Source: Bactericera cockerelli
Taxonomy: Eukaryota > Arthropoda > Insecta > Hemiptera > Triozidae
DNA length: 64,000 nucleotides
Direction of reading: 5' to 3'
Assembly (NCBI GenBank): GCA_024516035.1
Contig: CM044963.1
Coordinates: 20,142,703-20,206,702, forward strand
Shown here: positions 1 through 10,308 of the stretch, piece after piece
Position numbering within the stretch: position 1 is the first letter of the stretch
Layout: the number at the start of each line of letters is the position of its first letter
Position numbers and translations under genes: made by a program
The notes under the pieces: model-generated
Databases searched by the model: none
What the model saw: only the letters and a program-made list of their open reading frames with translations
Told to the model about the DNA's origin: nothing

Positions 1-30
1 ATTTACTAATCCTGTTTCCTAATGCGGCCC

Positions 31-95
31 TTAGTAAAGCGAGCTTGAATAGTTGTGACATGACGAAAGTAATCGACACAAATATTATTATTAAT
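31..95 (+). mobile_element. SINE family B fragment (body only)
   Basis: This piece matches the body of family B copies elsewhere in the window (for example 48,608-48,660 and 41,640-41,700): the words 'agtaaagcgagc' and 'acacaaat' occur in order, with a 'gtgacat.acgaaag' word between them. The tRNA-like head is missing, so this is a truncated copy. It has no coding content. Confidence 0.6.
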
Positions 96-189
96 TTTTA
101 AACTTATCATACTGGTACTTAAAAATACATGAATAGTAGTTCACAATTTTATAGGGAATTTTCATATATTCAATTTCTGATGGACAAAG

Positions 190-265
190 AGTGATACAAT
201 ACTACCCTTTTAGGTGCTGGGTCAACACAAGCCCACCGGAAGGTATCCCTTACAAACAACTATTA
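190..265 (-). mobile_element. SINE family D fragment
   Basis: Read on the minus strand, this matches the middle of the full-length family D copy at about 40,245-40,322, sharing 'gtaagggatacctt' and 'gacccagcacctaaa'. The tRNA-like head and the tail are absent. Confidence 0.6.
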
Positions 266-321
266 CCAATTTTTTCTGTCGAAATTAACCATGATTGACT
301 TTGGCTTTACAAAAAATCCAA

Positions 322-421
322 GTTATTTTCGGACGCTAGTCGATAAATATAACGTCAGCGTAATGGGACTCGTTATTTTCGGACGCTAGTCGATAGACTG
401 TCACCGTAATGGGACTCCTTG
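322..421. repeat. 50-bp direct duplication, two copies
   Basis: Two head-to-tail copies of a 50-bp unit begin at 322 and 372, each opening 'gttattttcggacgctagtc' and closing with 'gtaatgggactc'. They differ at a few central bases. Confidence 0.85.
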
Positions 422-575
422 TCTCGAGCCGACAGTCTCAATAAAGCAGCACGGGCGACGGGCATCTTGAACGAAAATCTTGTAAGTAGGAAGAAAAAGT
501 GCTACAAATTCCGCTAAGTAAGAATTTTGAATTTTCGCGCCACAAGTAGTAGTGGCGCGCTCTGGTGGTGACGTC

Positions 576-2362
576 TCAGCGGCTCAGGACACTGGTGTCC
601 AGGGTGGGCACGAAGGAGTACGCCTCCACCCCCGCCACTAGAGAGAAGAGGAGAATGTCCAAGAGCCGCAACAGCTCACACCACGTGTGGAAAGCCGCCT
701 CCAGATTGTCTGGACTCTCCTCCGAGGTCCCCTGGAAGAAAGAGAGAGGATAGTAACCAGCCTCCGTGGCGAAACGGTTGTGACCACAGCCCGTGGTCAA
801 GAGATCCTGAGTTCGATCCCCGGGTTAGGCAATTTTTTGAAACATTTTTTTTTGTTCCCTCAGAAGTAATGTTGTTGGTGTAGTGGCGTAAGCTACACCG
901 AATGATTTTTTTTTTGGCCTCTAACCCTGTGAGTAGATAATTGTTTCAGTGTAATTTTATTTATCTTAGTTCAAAGTATTAAACACGTGAGCTTGGTTTG
1001 AAGTGATTAATATTTGCGGATCCACCCAGGTTGGGTGAGGTTAATGTGAGGAACGTATACGATTGGAGTAAATCCCAGTCCCGATTAAGCCCATTCACAC
1101 ACATGATGCTAAAACCAAGAATAAATGGACATGACAGAAGCCTAGACGTGGGAGACGTCCATCTAATCCTCTCACCAGCGTAATAAAGGTTTCTGTGCCC
1201 ATCTTTTAGACAAGGAATTGTTATTCTAATAGGTACATTGAAAGAGAGGGATAGAAACAACGCAAAAAATAGGTTTTTAAAATGAAATTCAAGAAAGTAA
1301 TGTTTCACTGATGTTCAAATAACAAGGACTTAATGATTTTCACAGAACACTCTTTGAAACATAAAAGCCAGGTATGGTCAAATTACTCATTATTGGTTGA
1401 TGTGCCTATTCATAAACAAAAAAATTGGTTATAAGCTATAATGTTTAAAAACACTAAAGAGATTTACTTGCCAAGTATTTTTTTTTTTAAGTGGGGTTTA
1501 ACGTCGCTTTCAACTGCCATGGTCATATCATGACGGGGGTTTTACCTCCATTCGCAGGAAACTCACAAACCTGCTACTCACATTGACCTCACCCAGCCTG
1601 AGTGGGGCCGAGAAAAGCCAGCGTCACGAGAATTGAATGGGTGAGTAGAAGAACCAGGAATGTCAAAAATCGACTTTTCAGGAAAGCAAAAATAAGATTT
1701 GTCTTATTTTGCTTTCCTGATGCAGTTGAGTATAATAAAATTAAATTTTACATTCCTTGTTATTCGACAAGATTCTCACAACTAGGTACTAATACCGCTA
1801 GCAAAAATATTCAGTGATTTTGTTACATTCCTTGATTTACATCAGATTTTCATTCCGCTTCCCCATCTTTAAAATCGAAAAAAAATATACTTTTAAGGGG
1901 TATTTCTCTTTCATATTCACAGAGATGATAGAAAAGAGTACATTTCTTCTTATTCTACAAAGAAAAAAAAAATCGATTTTTGACATTCCTGGTTCTTCTA
2001 CTCACCCATTCAATTAGAATTTGAATTGCTAAGTATTGCATGTTTAGAATAATCAATTCCTATGAACGCCGTGCAACTATGAATAGTTATGCAATGTGTC
2101 AAGCATTAATAGCTTTTTACCATCACCTAATTTGTCAGTCATAATTACCTATGTACACAGCTCTTTGTTCTCACCTGTTTTTCCAACTCGAAATACGCCT
2201 CCACCTCGGTTAGTTTCCTGCAGAACTCCATCTTGTATAGCCGGGCATAGAGGTGGTTCAGGAAGGCGGGGAGGAACGCTTTCTTCCGCCACAGGAGGCA
2301 GGAGAAGAAGTTGTGCACCAGCATGATGAGAGAGAGGATGAGGAGGTTGCGATATAGGTCCA
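576..2362 (-). CDS. 3' end of an unrecognised host membrane-protein gene (two coding exons)
   Basis: Two GC-rich exons stand out from the AT-rich surroundings. The upstream one (2,362-2,175, 188 nt) follows a TTCACAG acceptor and ends AAACAG before a GTGAGA donor. The last one (731-576) follows a pyrimidine tract ending TTCCAG and encodes 51 residues plus TGA. The frame passes cleanly from one to the other: the first exon enters in phase 1, leaves in phase 0 and ends ELEKQ, and the next opens GTSEESPDN. Exon 1 has a hydrophobic segment (NLLILSLIMLVHNFF) followed by a basic and aromatic stretch. The last exon has another (LLRLLDILLFSLVAGVEAY), so the C-terminus appears to contain at least two membrane segments. 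Earlier exons should lie above 2,362 on the minus strand, but I could not identify them. I do not recognise the family. The intron of about 1.44 kb holds SINE pieces and a small foldback. Confidence 0.7.
755..917 (+). mobile_element. tRNA-derived SINE (family E-like), diverged
   Basis: A tRNA-like head (about 758-830) has an A-box-like 'cctccgtggcgaaacgg' and a B-box 'gagttcgatccc'. A short body ending in a T-rich tract follows. It resembles the family E copy at 63,592 and lies directly upstream of the pyrimidine tract of the host gene's last exon. Confidence 0.5.
1018..1075 (+). mobile_element. Fragment of the 5S-SINE body
   Basis: It shares 'gttgggtgaggttaatgtga' with the body of the 5S-derived SINE at 60,010-60,035. 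Only the central section is recognisable. Confidence 0.5.
1478..1606 (-). mobile_element. 5S-SINE body and A-tail
   Basis: On the minus strand it runs from a 'cccactcaggctggg' word, through 'gtgag', 'gaatggaggtaaaacccccg' and 'gatatgacca', to 'gttgaaagcgacg' and a poly(A) tail (the T run at 1,478-1,488). It has the same order of words as the copies at 9,255-9,460 and 59,937-60,136. The 5S-like head is missing. Confidence 0.65.
1631..2015. mobile_element. Small foldback element (MITE-like), 385 bp
   Basis: The arms begin 'aattgaatgggtgagtagaa' at 1,631 and end with the inverted copy at 2,015. They pair over about 45 bases, including 'gaaccaggaatgtcaaaaat'. The loop is AT-rich and noncoding. 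It lies in the host gene's last intron. I could not settle a target duplication. Confidence 0.7.
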
Positions 2363-2606
2363 CTGTGAAGGTAGATTTTTTTTTATTTTATTTTTTTTTT
2401 TTTTATAATTTTTTTTTTTTTGAAGGTAGATTTTGAACGGTGATTGATAGGGAACTTCACCATGCCTCTGGAATAAAGTAGGGTTAGGGATAATACATAG
2501 AAGGCAATGCCTTAGGTTTAAGGTAATTTCGTAATACCACGTCGCTCAATATGAGCGACAGCGAAAAATAAAGTCAACTAAAATACAAAAACAGAGGTAA
2601 CAAAGT

Positions 2607-2681
2607 GTCTCTCAATATGAGCGACGTGGCCCCCGATGAAAAATAAACTTGGTGGGGCCACGTAGCACATATTAAGAGACA
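2607..2681. repeat. 75-bp hairpin with a GC-rich stem
   Basis: 'gtctctcaatatgagcgacg' at 2,607 pairs imperfectly with 'gtagcacatattaagagac' at about 2,663-2,681, with GGCC-rich inner stems and a short loop. A partial copy of the arm, 'cgtcgctcaatatgagcgac', also stands at 2,540. Confidence 0.6.
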
Positions 2682-2739
2682 ATCCTTTGTATCGTGGCCT
2701 CAGGGGAAAATCACGATTTTGGGCTTGGCGTACAAAGTG

Positions 2740-3223
2740 TTAATGTTGAAAATTAAAAACCCCTCAATTTGTACGGTACTTAGAATGTTATACTGGGCCG
2801 AATCGTGTTGTTTAGTTTTTTGTCAAGATAACGTTTTGGTACGAAGAAAATTGTTCGGTGACTTTTTTTTTACCTGAAATCGAAAACCTTTTTCATAAAC
2901 CTTTTTGGGCCGAATCGTAATGTGCCCGATTAATAAAAGGAATTTTGTGAAGTGATTTTAGAAGAAGACCTAATCAAACAAAGGTGTTTGTTAGTTTGTG
3001 ATTGAAGCTATTGATATATGTAACAATTTTTATGTTAAGAAGGGCGCATTACGATTCGGCCCAAAAAGGTTTATGAAAAAGGTTTTCGATTTCAGGTAAA
3101 AAAAGTCACCGAACGATTCGTCCCAAAACGTTATCTTGACCAAAAAATAAACAACACGATTCGGCCCAGTGCAACATTCTAAGTACCGTACATATTGAGG
3201 GATTTTTTATTATTCAACATTAA
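2740..3223. mobile_element. TTAA-flanked foldback element, 484 bp with flanks
   Basis: This is a near-complete palindrome. Both halves contain 'acggtacttagaatgt', 'gggccgaatcg', 'aacgttttgg' and 'cctttttcataaacctttt' in mirror order. TTAA stands at both outer edges (2,740-2,743 and 3,220-3,223), next to TGTTGAA and TTCAACA. TTAA duplication is the habit of piggyBac-type elements, but the inner ends lack their usual CCC start, so the superfamily is open. No coding capacity. Confidence 0.7.
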
Positions 3224-3253
3224 ATTACGAAATTACCTTCTATGTACTCGTAT

Positions 3254-3793
3254 ATCAGGCTTTGGCCTTCTATGTATTATCTCTAACCCTACTATATTCT
3301 TGAGGCATGGCCTTCTATGTATTTTACCTAACCCTACTATATTCTTGAGGCATGGCCTTCAAAGTATTTTACCTAACCCTACTATATTCTTGAGGCATGG
3401 CCTTCTATGTATTTTACCTAACCCTACTATATTCTTGAGGCATGGCCTTCAATATATATATTACCTAACCCAAGAATATTCTTGAGGCATGGCCTTCTAT
3501 GTATTTTACCTAACCCTACTATATTCTTGAGGCATGGCCTTCTATGTATTTTACCTAACCCTAGTATATCCTTGAGGCATGGCCTTCTAAGTATTTTACC
3601 TAACCCTACTATATTCTTGAGGCATGGCCTTCTATGTATTTTACCTAACCCTACTATATTCTTGAGGCATGGCCTTCTATGTATTTTACCTAACCCTAGT
3701 ATATCCTTGAGGCATGGCCTTCTAAGTATTTTACCTAACCCTACTATATTCTTGAGGCATGGCCTTCTATGTATTTTACCTAACCCTACTGTC
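3254..3793. repeat. 45-bp minisatellite, about 12 copies
   Basis: The unit contains 'cttgaggcatggccttct' and 'tattttacctaaccct' and repeats at 45 bp (starts at 3,301, 3,346 and so on), with some copies altered (about 3,435-3,480). Because 45 is a multiple of three, long but meaningless open frames run through it on both strands. Single copies of the core word also occur near 2,500 and 7,645. Confidence 0.9.
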
Positions 3794-3916
3794 AAACACT
3801 CAAATAAACACTGATAACAGAGGTGACTGTAACTGGTTCAAAACAATGTTTCCATACTATTTTATAGGGATTTTTGGGTGGAAAGAAAGTGGGACATTTT
3901 GTTTGAATAAAAGTGG

Positions 3917-4016
3917 NNNNNNNNNNNNNNNNNNNNNNNNNNNNNNNNNNNNNNNNNNNNNNNNNNNNNNNNNNNNNNNNNNNNNNNNNNNNNNNNNNNN
4001 NNNNNNNNNNNNNNNN
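3917..4016. other. Assembly gap, 100 N
   Basis: A run of exactly 100 N, a conventional scaffold gap size. The true distance is unknown, so any tandem array or gene spanning it cannot be judged. Confidence 0.99.
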
Positions 4017-5430
4017 TTTAGCCCAAAATTGTACGATAAAAATTGGGTAAATGTATAAAATATAAAAATTTGATTTTAAAAAAAAGCTCGCTCCAAAGTT
4101 TTAAAAAATAAATAAATATATGTATACTGTATAGTTGTATTGTATACGTATTAAAAATTAAAACGTTATTTTATATTTACATTCTTTGAAAATGCTCCAC
4201 TAATTAGAAAGAATTTACACGAGGGGTAGGGTGTAATTTTTTTTAAAACACGAGTGTATAGTGTTTATTATTATTATTAACACGAGTGAAATAGTGTTTA
4301 TTGTTTCAGTGTGTTTTTTTACCCCTAGATTTGCTGGGGTGTGTGTGATGCGTGGAGTTCTATTTACGTTTTGTTGAATTTTACGAGTAAGTAAGTAACT
4401 ATAAAAGAGCTATACACGACATCATGTAATGAGTAATTCAACTGCTGGGTTAAATCCCAAGGGAAAGGTACCCGCTAAAATGTACATTGTCTTATTATTT
4501 TCTTGTTAATAAATAAATATTGAAAAAAACTCATGTAATGAGTCTCTGACGTAAACTGCTTCATCGCATCTATTTTCCAAGAGCTCAGATATATCATAAT
4601 ATTATAAAAGTACACTGCCATTGACACAATATTTCCTCGTGACGGGTAATAAAAATTTAAAAATAATAATAATAATAATACCGCCTTGTTTATACTGTCC
4701 GATTATAGGACTATTAAAGTCCCATTATTCCAGCAGTAGTAGAGATTTTTTACTAAATTACTTGTATTTACAAAAATTCCCCACAGATACCGTTTTTCCT
4801 ACATTCTAGATTCCACAAAAAAAATCTATCGGAAAGTCTAGGCCTTATTTTTTGACTTTTTTGTTCAAAATTTAGGATAATATCACAGATTATCACAGCT
4901 CAATAAAAATTTATTTTTCTAAGATTTGCGCGTTACAAAGAGCGTATTGACTCGTAACAGACCGATAGACAGATACAAAACAAAGTTGCCCAGAAGGTTA
5001 TATGAAACGTCCAGAAATATGAAATCGGACCAAAAAAATATTTATTAATTTTACAGAAACGAACACAGTGCTTCCAATTTCTACTATTGGAAAATTCTCG
5101 GAAATAATAATGATTCGTTTAATGTCAGGCATATTATATAAAAATCAGGTACCTAACAACGTGCGTATGGCATGGCTGAAATGCAAGCGAGATTCCTCCT
5201 TGAACAATAAGTAAATTAACCTTGAATTCGACATGAGATGTCAATTTTTCAGTAGCGTAAAAAAATTAATGCATACCAACCTTCCAACCAAAAAATAGAT
5301 GGAAAATGTTGTTATTTTTTTTACCTGTTATATTTTTACCTCCTCGTGTAAATTACGATCAAGGCTAGTCATGCACGTGATGTCCTTCTAATTCTATAGA
5401 ACTCATTGTGCAGTTGTGACCCATCCAGGT
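4017..5430. other. AT-rich intergenic stretch, no gene seen
   Basis: It holds a family C SINE fragment on the minus strand (about 4,665-4,740, sharing 'tgtccgattataggactatt' with the copies at 8,830 and 44,215). It also has one copy of the dispersed palindromic repeat (5,055-5,112, core 'tttctactattggaaaat'). No frame has splice signals or a recognisable protein. Confidence 0.6.
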
Positions 5431-5433
5431 ACA

Positions 5434-5515
5434 CCGACCTCGGTAGCCTGATCGGTCAAGTAGAGGGCTTGTAATCGGGAGGTAGGTGGTTCGGGAGACG
5501 TTCTAGACCCAAGAA
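5434..5515 (+). mobile_element. SINE family B head
   Basis: A tRNA-like head with 'ccgacctcggtagcctgatc', 'gggcttgtaatcgggaggt' and a diverged B box 'tggttcgggag'. The body is lost after about 80 bases. Confidence 0.6.
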
Positions 5516-5884
5516 AAAAGAAACCAGAAAAGAAAAGAAAAAAAGTCCCAAAAAAGGCAAGTTTTAAGTATTTGTGAAATCGCTCCTTTGATTCGTCCAC
5601 ACTGAAGAACCGTGTGGAGAAAGTATGTCTGTCTGTCTGTCTCATGAGAATGTGAGGGCGGGCGTCACTACTTTTTAGATTCCTGAAATGAAACAATTCA
5701 CTAAAAAGTCTGTAATATGTAATGAAATTTATCGAACGTAAAATCTGTAATAGCTACATATATTTTTTTACATACACATATTTTTTTTTTTTTTTTTAAA
5801 TCACAGAACAAAAGCCTCATCGAGGCCTTGGTCGACAGGAAATGTGCCAAGTATGGCCGCCGCATTGCCTCTTTGGATGGCCAT

Positions 5885-6145
5885 AGCAAGTCTCTTACAT
5901 ACAATACAAGCGGGCTGTCGCCCGCTTTGCGGGCCGAGGCATGGCCGTGAAAGCAAAAAATCCTTTTTCGCCAATGGCTGGTGTTGTAGTGGGAATTTCG
6001 AAAAATCCCGTCTTATTGCACATCTAGACTATAAGACAAAGCTATCTACCAAATTTCAGCTTCCTAGGACTTACGGTTTGGGCTGTAGAGCGATGATCAG
6101 TCAGTGGTCAGTCAGTCAGTGACTTTGACATTTATATATTAAGAT
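5885..6145 (+). repeat. Interspersed repeat ending in (TCAG)n
   Basis: It starts with a GC-rich snapback 'cgggctgtcgcccgctttgc', continues through 'aaatttcagcttcctagg' and ends in repeated TCAG words (6,098-6,120). The same 'aaatttcagctt' word and TCAG end occur in the tandem array at 18.1-19.26 kb, so both belong to one dispersed family. No coding domain is visible and I cannot name the class. Confidence 0.5.
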
Positions 6146-6390
6146 TATTACACATACTATTCTATTGAACTCCCCACCTTCAGCACAAGTTTTTATCTTT
6201 TGAAGGTGGGTATACCCTCATTGTTTGTTGAAGATGTTATTGTGAAATATATATACATGGAAACTTGAAGAAAAAAAATACATATTACATACAATCACAT
6301 ATTTTTAATTTTTGAAAAACTCCCACTCTACATAAGGTACACAACATCATATATTTAAAAAAATATTCAAATACTTAAATATAGACATCA

Positions 6391-6429
<39 letters not shown>

Positions 6430-7851
6430 AAGAAATAAATAGAAATACATAAATGCAAATAGAAAACATGAAATATAATGTACGTATTTTTTATTTTTTC
6501 CTTTAAGATATTATCAAAATATGTAAAAGTTTTGCAATACAAACATCAATAATGAATATTTTACTATGAAATATACACATAAAACTTATTCAATACATCA
6601 AGGAAATCGAGGCATATGATGTCATCATAAAACATCTTCCCCTTTTCAAACAGTTCCACTCAGTACAGCGTGTCTTTTCCTAAACAAATAGAGATGAAGA
6701 AAAGAAAAACATAAAATAAAGTTTCCTCGTAAAAAAAACGAAGCAGAAATGATATCAAAGGAAAGATAAATATAGGAAACTAAATAAAAAAAGATAAGTA
6801 TTAATAAAATTATTTAATAAAGAAATAAACAGTGCTCTCCTTACCCCTAACTTTTGCTCCTCTAGGGGGGAAGGAGAAGGAGGAGGAGGAAGGGGAAGAG
6901 GAGAAAAAGAAGGAATAGGGGAAAGAGGAGGAGGATGAAGGGGGACGAGGAGGGAAAGGAGAAGTAGGGAGAGAAGGAGGAGAAAGGGGGAATAGTAGGG
7001 AAAGGAGGAGTAGGGAGAGGAGGAGGAGAAAGAGGGGAGGAGTAGAGATGAAAGACTTATAGTGGACGGGAGCAATCATAAAAATGAGCAAAGTTTGTGA
7101 CGAAATGTCGTCCAGTAGTCCGGCGGAAGTGAGGTTTTTTCTTGAGCCTATTCAACTTGTTTACATTTCTAGAGAAATCTGAAAGAATATATTTATTATC
7201 TAATACAACTTCTCACTTTTCTGTTCATACTGATTAAAATATTCAGAACTATTACCGGCTGATGAGAGCAAAAAAGCTCGAAACAGCTGTCCAGGTATGT
7301 TCTGATACTCATGTAACTTCTCACTTTTCTGTTTATACTGATGGAAAAAAATCGGTTTTGCCGAATTCAGGCTGAAAGAATGAATGGCGGCAATGCCTCA
7401 TTGTGTAAATTAGAGTAAGGAAAAATAAATACAGGGCCATGCCTCGGGCCGGAACTCGGGTTCAGTCAGAAAACACAATGATTGTGAAACCTTACCTGTG
7501 GACATAAACAATCGAACCCGTAGATTGAAATGAGCTTGTTGGTGTAATTGTTGGAGAAAAAGTAATTCAGATACTTATCTATTGTTCGGAAGTGATTTGG
7601 GTTTTTTTCTATTCCTTAGGTCCAGTTATTTAACAACAAAAATACATAGAAGGCCATGCCTCAGGTCGAATTCAATGATACCCATTAGGTGTTTCTATTA
7701 TAAAAAAGTATGTTAGGCCTAAAGTCTGGCTGGGGGACTATAAACAGGGAGTAGACCAGCAATTGCTTGGTTCTGGGGGCCATTGTCAATTATTAGCCGC
7801 CTTATAAAGATTGTGGTAGAAGAGCTGAGTCATTCCTCCACTGTCTGGCCA
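6146..7851. other. Low-complexity intergenic stretch, no gene seen
   Basis: It contains a 37-base poly(A) run (6,392-6,428) and a purine-rich GGAGGA tract (about 6,861-7,040), whose minus-strand reading gives long Ser/Pro/Leu frames that are not genes. It also has scattered copies of the 'ggccatgcctc' word shared with the 45-bp minisatellite. Confidence 0.7.
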
Positions 7852-7982
7852 CACTGAGAAAAAAAATTATAGAGGACATTCATTCTTAAGGATAACTTAC
7901 TAGCTAACAAGGATGATTCATCCTCGTTTAAGGACAACTTACTAGCTAACAAGGATGTCCTCGATAAAAATTTTTATCAGTG
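7852..7982. mobile_element. 131-bp non-autonomous CACTA element
   Basis: The left end CACTGAGAAAAAAAAT is identical over 16 bases to the ends of the 10-kb element at 27,593. The right end reads TTTTTATCAGTG and so closes with the inverted CAGTG. CA flanks both sides (7,850-7,851 and 7,983-7,984), consistent with a 2-bp target duplication. The inside is two near-identical copies of a unit containing 'aacttactagctaacaagga', with no coding room. It would depend on a transposase supplied elsewhere, plausibly one of the element 1 type. Confidence 0.75.
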
Positions 7983-8217
7983 CACCATCGTTCGTAATGA
8001 CGCCAAACTATGATGAAACAATAACAATACGTATATGTAGGTATAAACTCAGGTAAAAAAAATGCAAGAAACGGGAGAGTTAAAACGGTGTTGATAAAAC
8101 CATGAGCGGGAGGGAATTCGTGGTACTCTACCTGACCAAAAGTTGGGTCGGGAGAGAACTCGGTGACGTCCCCTGATCAAGGGAGATGATAGTGCCTCTG
8201 GCATTCTCTTATTATAG

Positions 8218-8392
8218 TAAGCTTTATTAGGTAGAACAAAAAATATATACAATAAAATACAATGAATTATAAAAAGAAAAACAAAAAGATTAAGCAAAGT
8301 TACAAGAACAAAAAAAAAAAAAAAAAGAGAATGAAGTTAATGTCCTACCTAAAGGGCGGGTTTATTGCCTGTGGCAATCTCTTCCGCACCAC
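8218..8392 (-). mobile_element. LINE-like 3' end with AATAAAGC signal
   Basis: On the minus strand it reads 'gattgccacaggcaataaac', 'gccctttaggtaggac', an AT-rich stretch, then 'aataaagcttac'. The plus-strand copy at 12,040-12,219 has the same order. Shared 3' ends with a poly(A) signal and no upstream match suggest 5'-truncated non-LTR retrotransposons. No reverse transcriptase sequence is present. Confidence 0.55.
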
Positions 8393-8687
8393 CCTTGTGA
8401 CTATGGACCTTTGGTACGAACTATGAAACAGATCCGTCCGTACCACTTCGAGAATGCATTCACAATATTTTTTTTTTGCATTCAAGAGGGAGAAAGGACT
8501 AAAAGAAAAGAAGTTCTTTCAGAAGAAGAATGACCACCATTCCTCTCTCCCCCCAGATATTTTTTTCCTCCATCTCACAAGCTCTTGAGAAAGTTTGCAG
8601 TTGGTTCGCAATGATAAGTGTACATTTAGTGAATTAAAAAAGGCAAAAAAAAGGAAAGAGGAAAAGTCCTCCTTAGAACAATTTTAT

Positions 8688-8787
8688 GTTCAACATAGTG
8701 CTTTCATCTTCTTACGTATTTCCTAGATGTGTCTTTACGTTCAACACATTGCTTTCATCTTCTTATATATTTACTAGATGTGTCTTC
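8688..8787. repeat. Direct duplication of about 52 bp
   Basis: Two adjacent copies share 'gctttcatcttctta' and 'tagatgtgtctt', separated by about 52 bases. Confidence 0.75.
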
Positions 8788-8805
8788 CCTTTAAGTTTTG
8801 ACTGT

Positions 8806-8995
8806 AATAATAATAATATCGCCTTATTTAGACTGCCCGATTAGGACTATTAAGTCCCATTATTTCAGCAGTAAGCTCAAGACGTATTATTATGTGGTAT
8901 CGGAGGATAACTTGTCATGTCTCGGCTGAGTTTCGAACTCGCGACCTCTGGATTCATAGAGTGCCGCTTTTAGCACTGAGCTACCGGGATAGACT
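8806..8995 (-). mobile_element. SINE family C
   Basis: On the minus strand the tRNA-like head reads 'gtagctcagtgctaaaag', with B box 'gagttcgaaactcagcc'. The body carries 'gacatgacaagttatcctcc' and 'gcttactgctgaaataatgg' and ends in an AT-rich microsatellite. Other copies lie at 26,396-26,585 (+) and 44,205-44,385 (-). Confidence 0.75.
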
Positions 8996-9239
8996 GTTGG
9001 GTTGTATTAATTTTTGCGTGTAGGTATATAAGAAACTTAAAGGAAACTACTTTTACCGAGAAAAGAAAAAGAAGTTTGGTGGATGTGACAAAACTACCAC
9101 AACACGCTTAAGTTTGGTTGGTCCCCGACAAACACCTATCATATCATCATAGAGGGTTGCATCATCGTGAACGATGGTAGCCAGACAGTTGATGAATGAC
9201 TCAGCAATTCTACCACTGTCCTTGCAAGGGTTCTCATAA

Positions 9240-9460
9240 TTGACAAGGCCCCCAAAACTTAGCCCCCCAGCCGGCGTCGATGGCGCGTTGAATCCACCGG
9301 TTCTCTTTGGATCACCTAAGTTAAGCAACGTCCAGCAAGGTGAAGACTTCGTGATGCTGACATTCCGGCAGGTTTGTGAGTTTCCCGCGAATGGAGGGTA
9401 ACACCCCCGTCGTGATATGACCATGCAGTTGAAAGCGACCTTAAACTAAAAAAAACTAGT
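9240..9460 (+). mobile_element. 5S rRNA-derived SINE (SINE3 type)
   Basis: The head at about 9,275-9,335 reads like arthropod 5S rRNA: 'gcgttgaatccaccggttct' and 'ggatcacctaagttaagcaa' align with the internal-promoter half of 5S. The body and tail ('gggtaacacccccgtcgtga', 'gttgaaagcgac', then A-rich) match the shorter copies near 1,500, 45,150 and 60,050. SINEs headed by 5S rRNA are transcribed by RNA polymerase III from the 5S-type internal promoter. This copy is diverged and shows no clear flanking duplication. Confidence 0.65.
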
Positions 9461-10142
9461 TCTCGTTCTGTCCATACAGCCATTCTTAATGACGGAATTC
9501 CCATTCTAATAGAAGTAAGTCTAGAGAGTCGTTAAACAAAAATGAAAAGGAATTTGAAGGATGAACTTAGCAACCACATTGAAGATCAGAAGCTGAAATG
9601 GAGCAAAGAATATTATGAACAAACCTCAAGTTCAGATCATGTTACCAACAATAGTCACTAGGACCTGTTCTGTGCAACCACGCATTTTATTATTGCGACC
9701 AACAGGCGTCTGCACCGTAAACATACATAGCTTCATAACTCTTTCACTTATTTATTTTTTCTCTCTTCTTTTATTAACAAAATAAAACTTCATTTCGAAC
9801 TGGTCTGTATAAAGAGTTGCCAAATGCCACAGATTGCCACAGTATACACAATTCAAACAGTCTTGATATTTCAACATTTTAGTTAATTGTTAACAGTTTT
9901 GTTATTTGTTCATTCAATATTTTGGTGTATAATGAACTTTGGTATAGTTGGCTTGTTTAAAAACTAGAAATTGGTGCTTCACAAGCGGTGTTTTACAATA
10001 AGAGATTAGACGTTCAAGTGTCATAATACTCCAGGTAAAATTCATTAGATCCAGACATTGTCCCTTAAAATTGATTCAGAACAGTTATTTTTTTTACCTA
10101 ACTGTTCGTAATTGTCAATTTAGATATTTTTTATAATAATAA
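9461..10142. other. Intergenic, nothing recognised
   Basis: AT-rich sequence with no frame of interest, no tandem repeat and no SINE head that I could see. Confidence 0.5.
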
Positions 10143-10308
10143 TAATACTCTTTAGTGGAAGGTAATCACTAGGCGAGGTTAATGTTCAAATAATTTTCTA
10201 CCACCTAACCCTCAGAGTTAGGTGGTAGAAACTCAAATTAATGAGGAAAAATTCGTGCACTGGGTGGAATTCGAACAAACCTGGATTAACGGACTAGCGC
10301 GTTTTATC
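10143..10308 (-). mobile_element. SINE family A, rearranged
   Basis: On the minus strand it has the family A words 'gcgctagtccgttaatccag', 'attttcctcattaatttgag', 'gggttaggtggtagaaaa' and 'accttccactaaagagtatt'. A central inversion-like duplication of 'cctaaccctcagagttaggt' distinguishes this copy. The head's B box is damaged. Confidence 0.7.

Noticed and set aside
3195..3814. Open frames of about 100-120 codons on both strands with a 15-residue repeat
   Set aside because: They follow from the 45-bp minisatellite, whose unit is a multiple of three. There is no start context, splice signal or codon bias.
3759..4058. Open frame running through the N gap
   Set aside because: It exists only because N codons were read as X.
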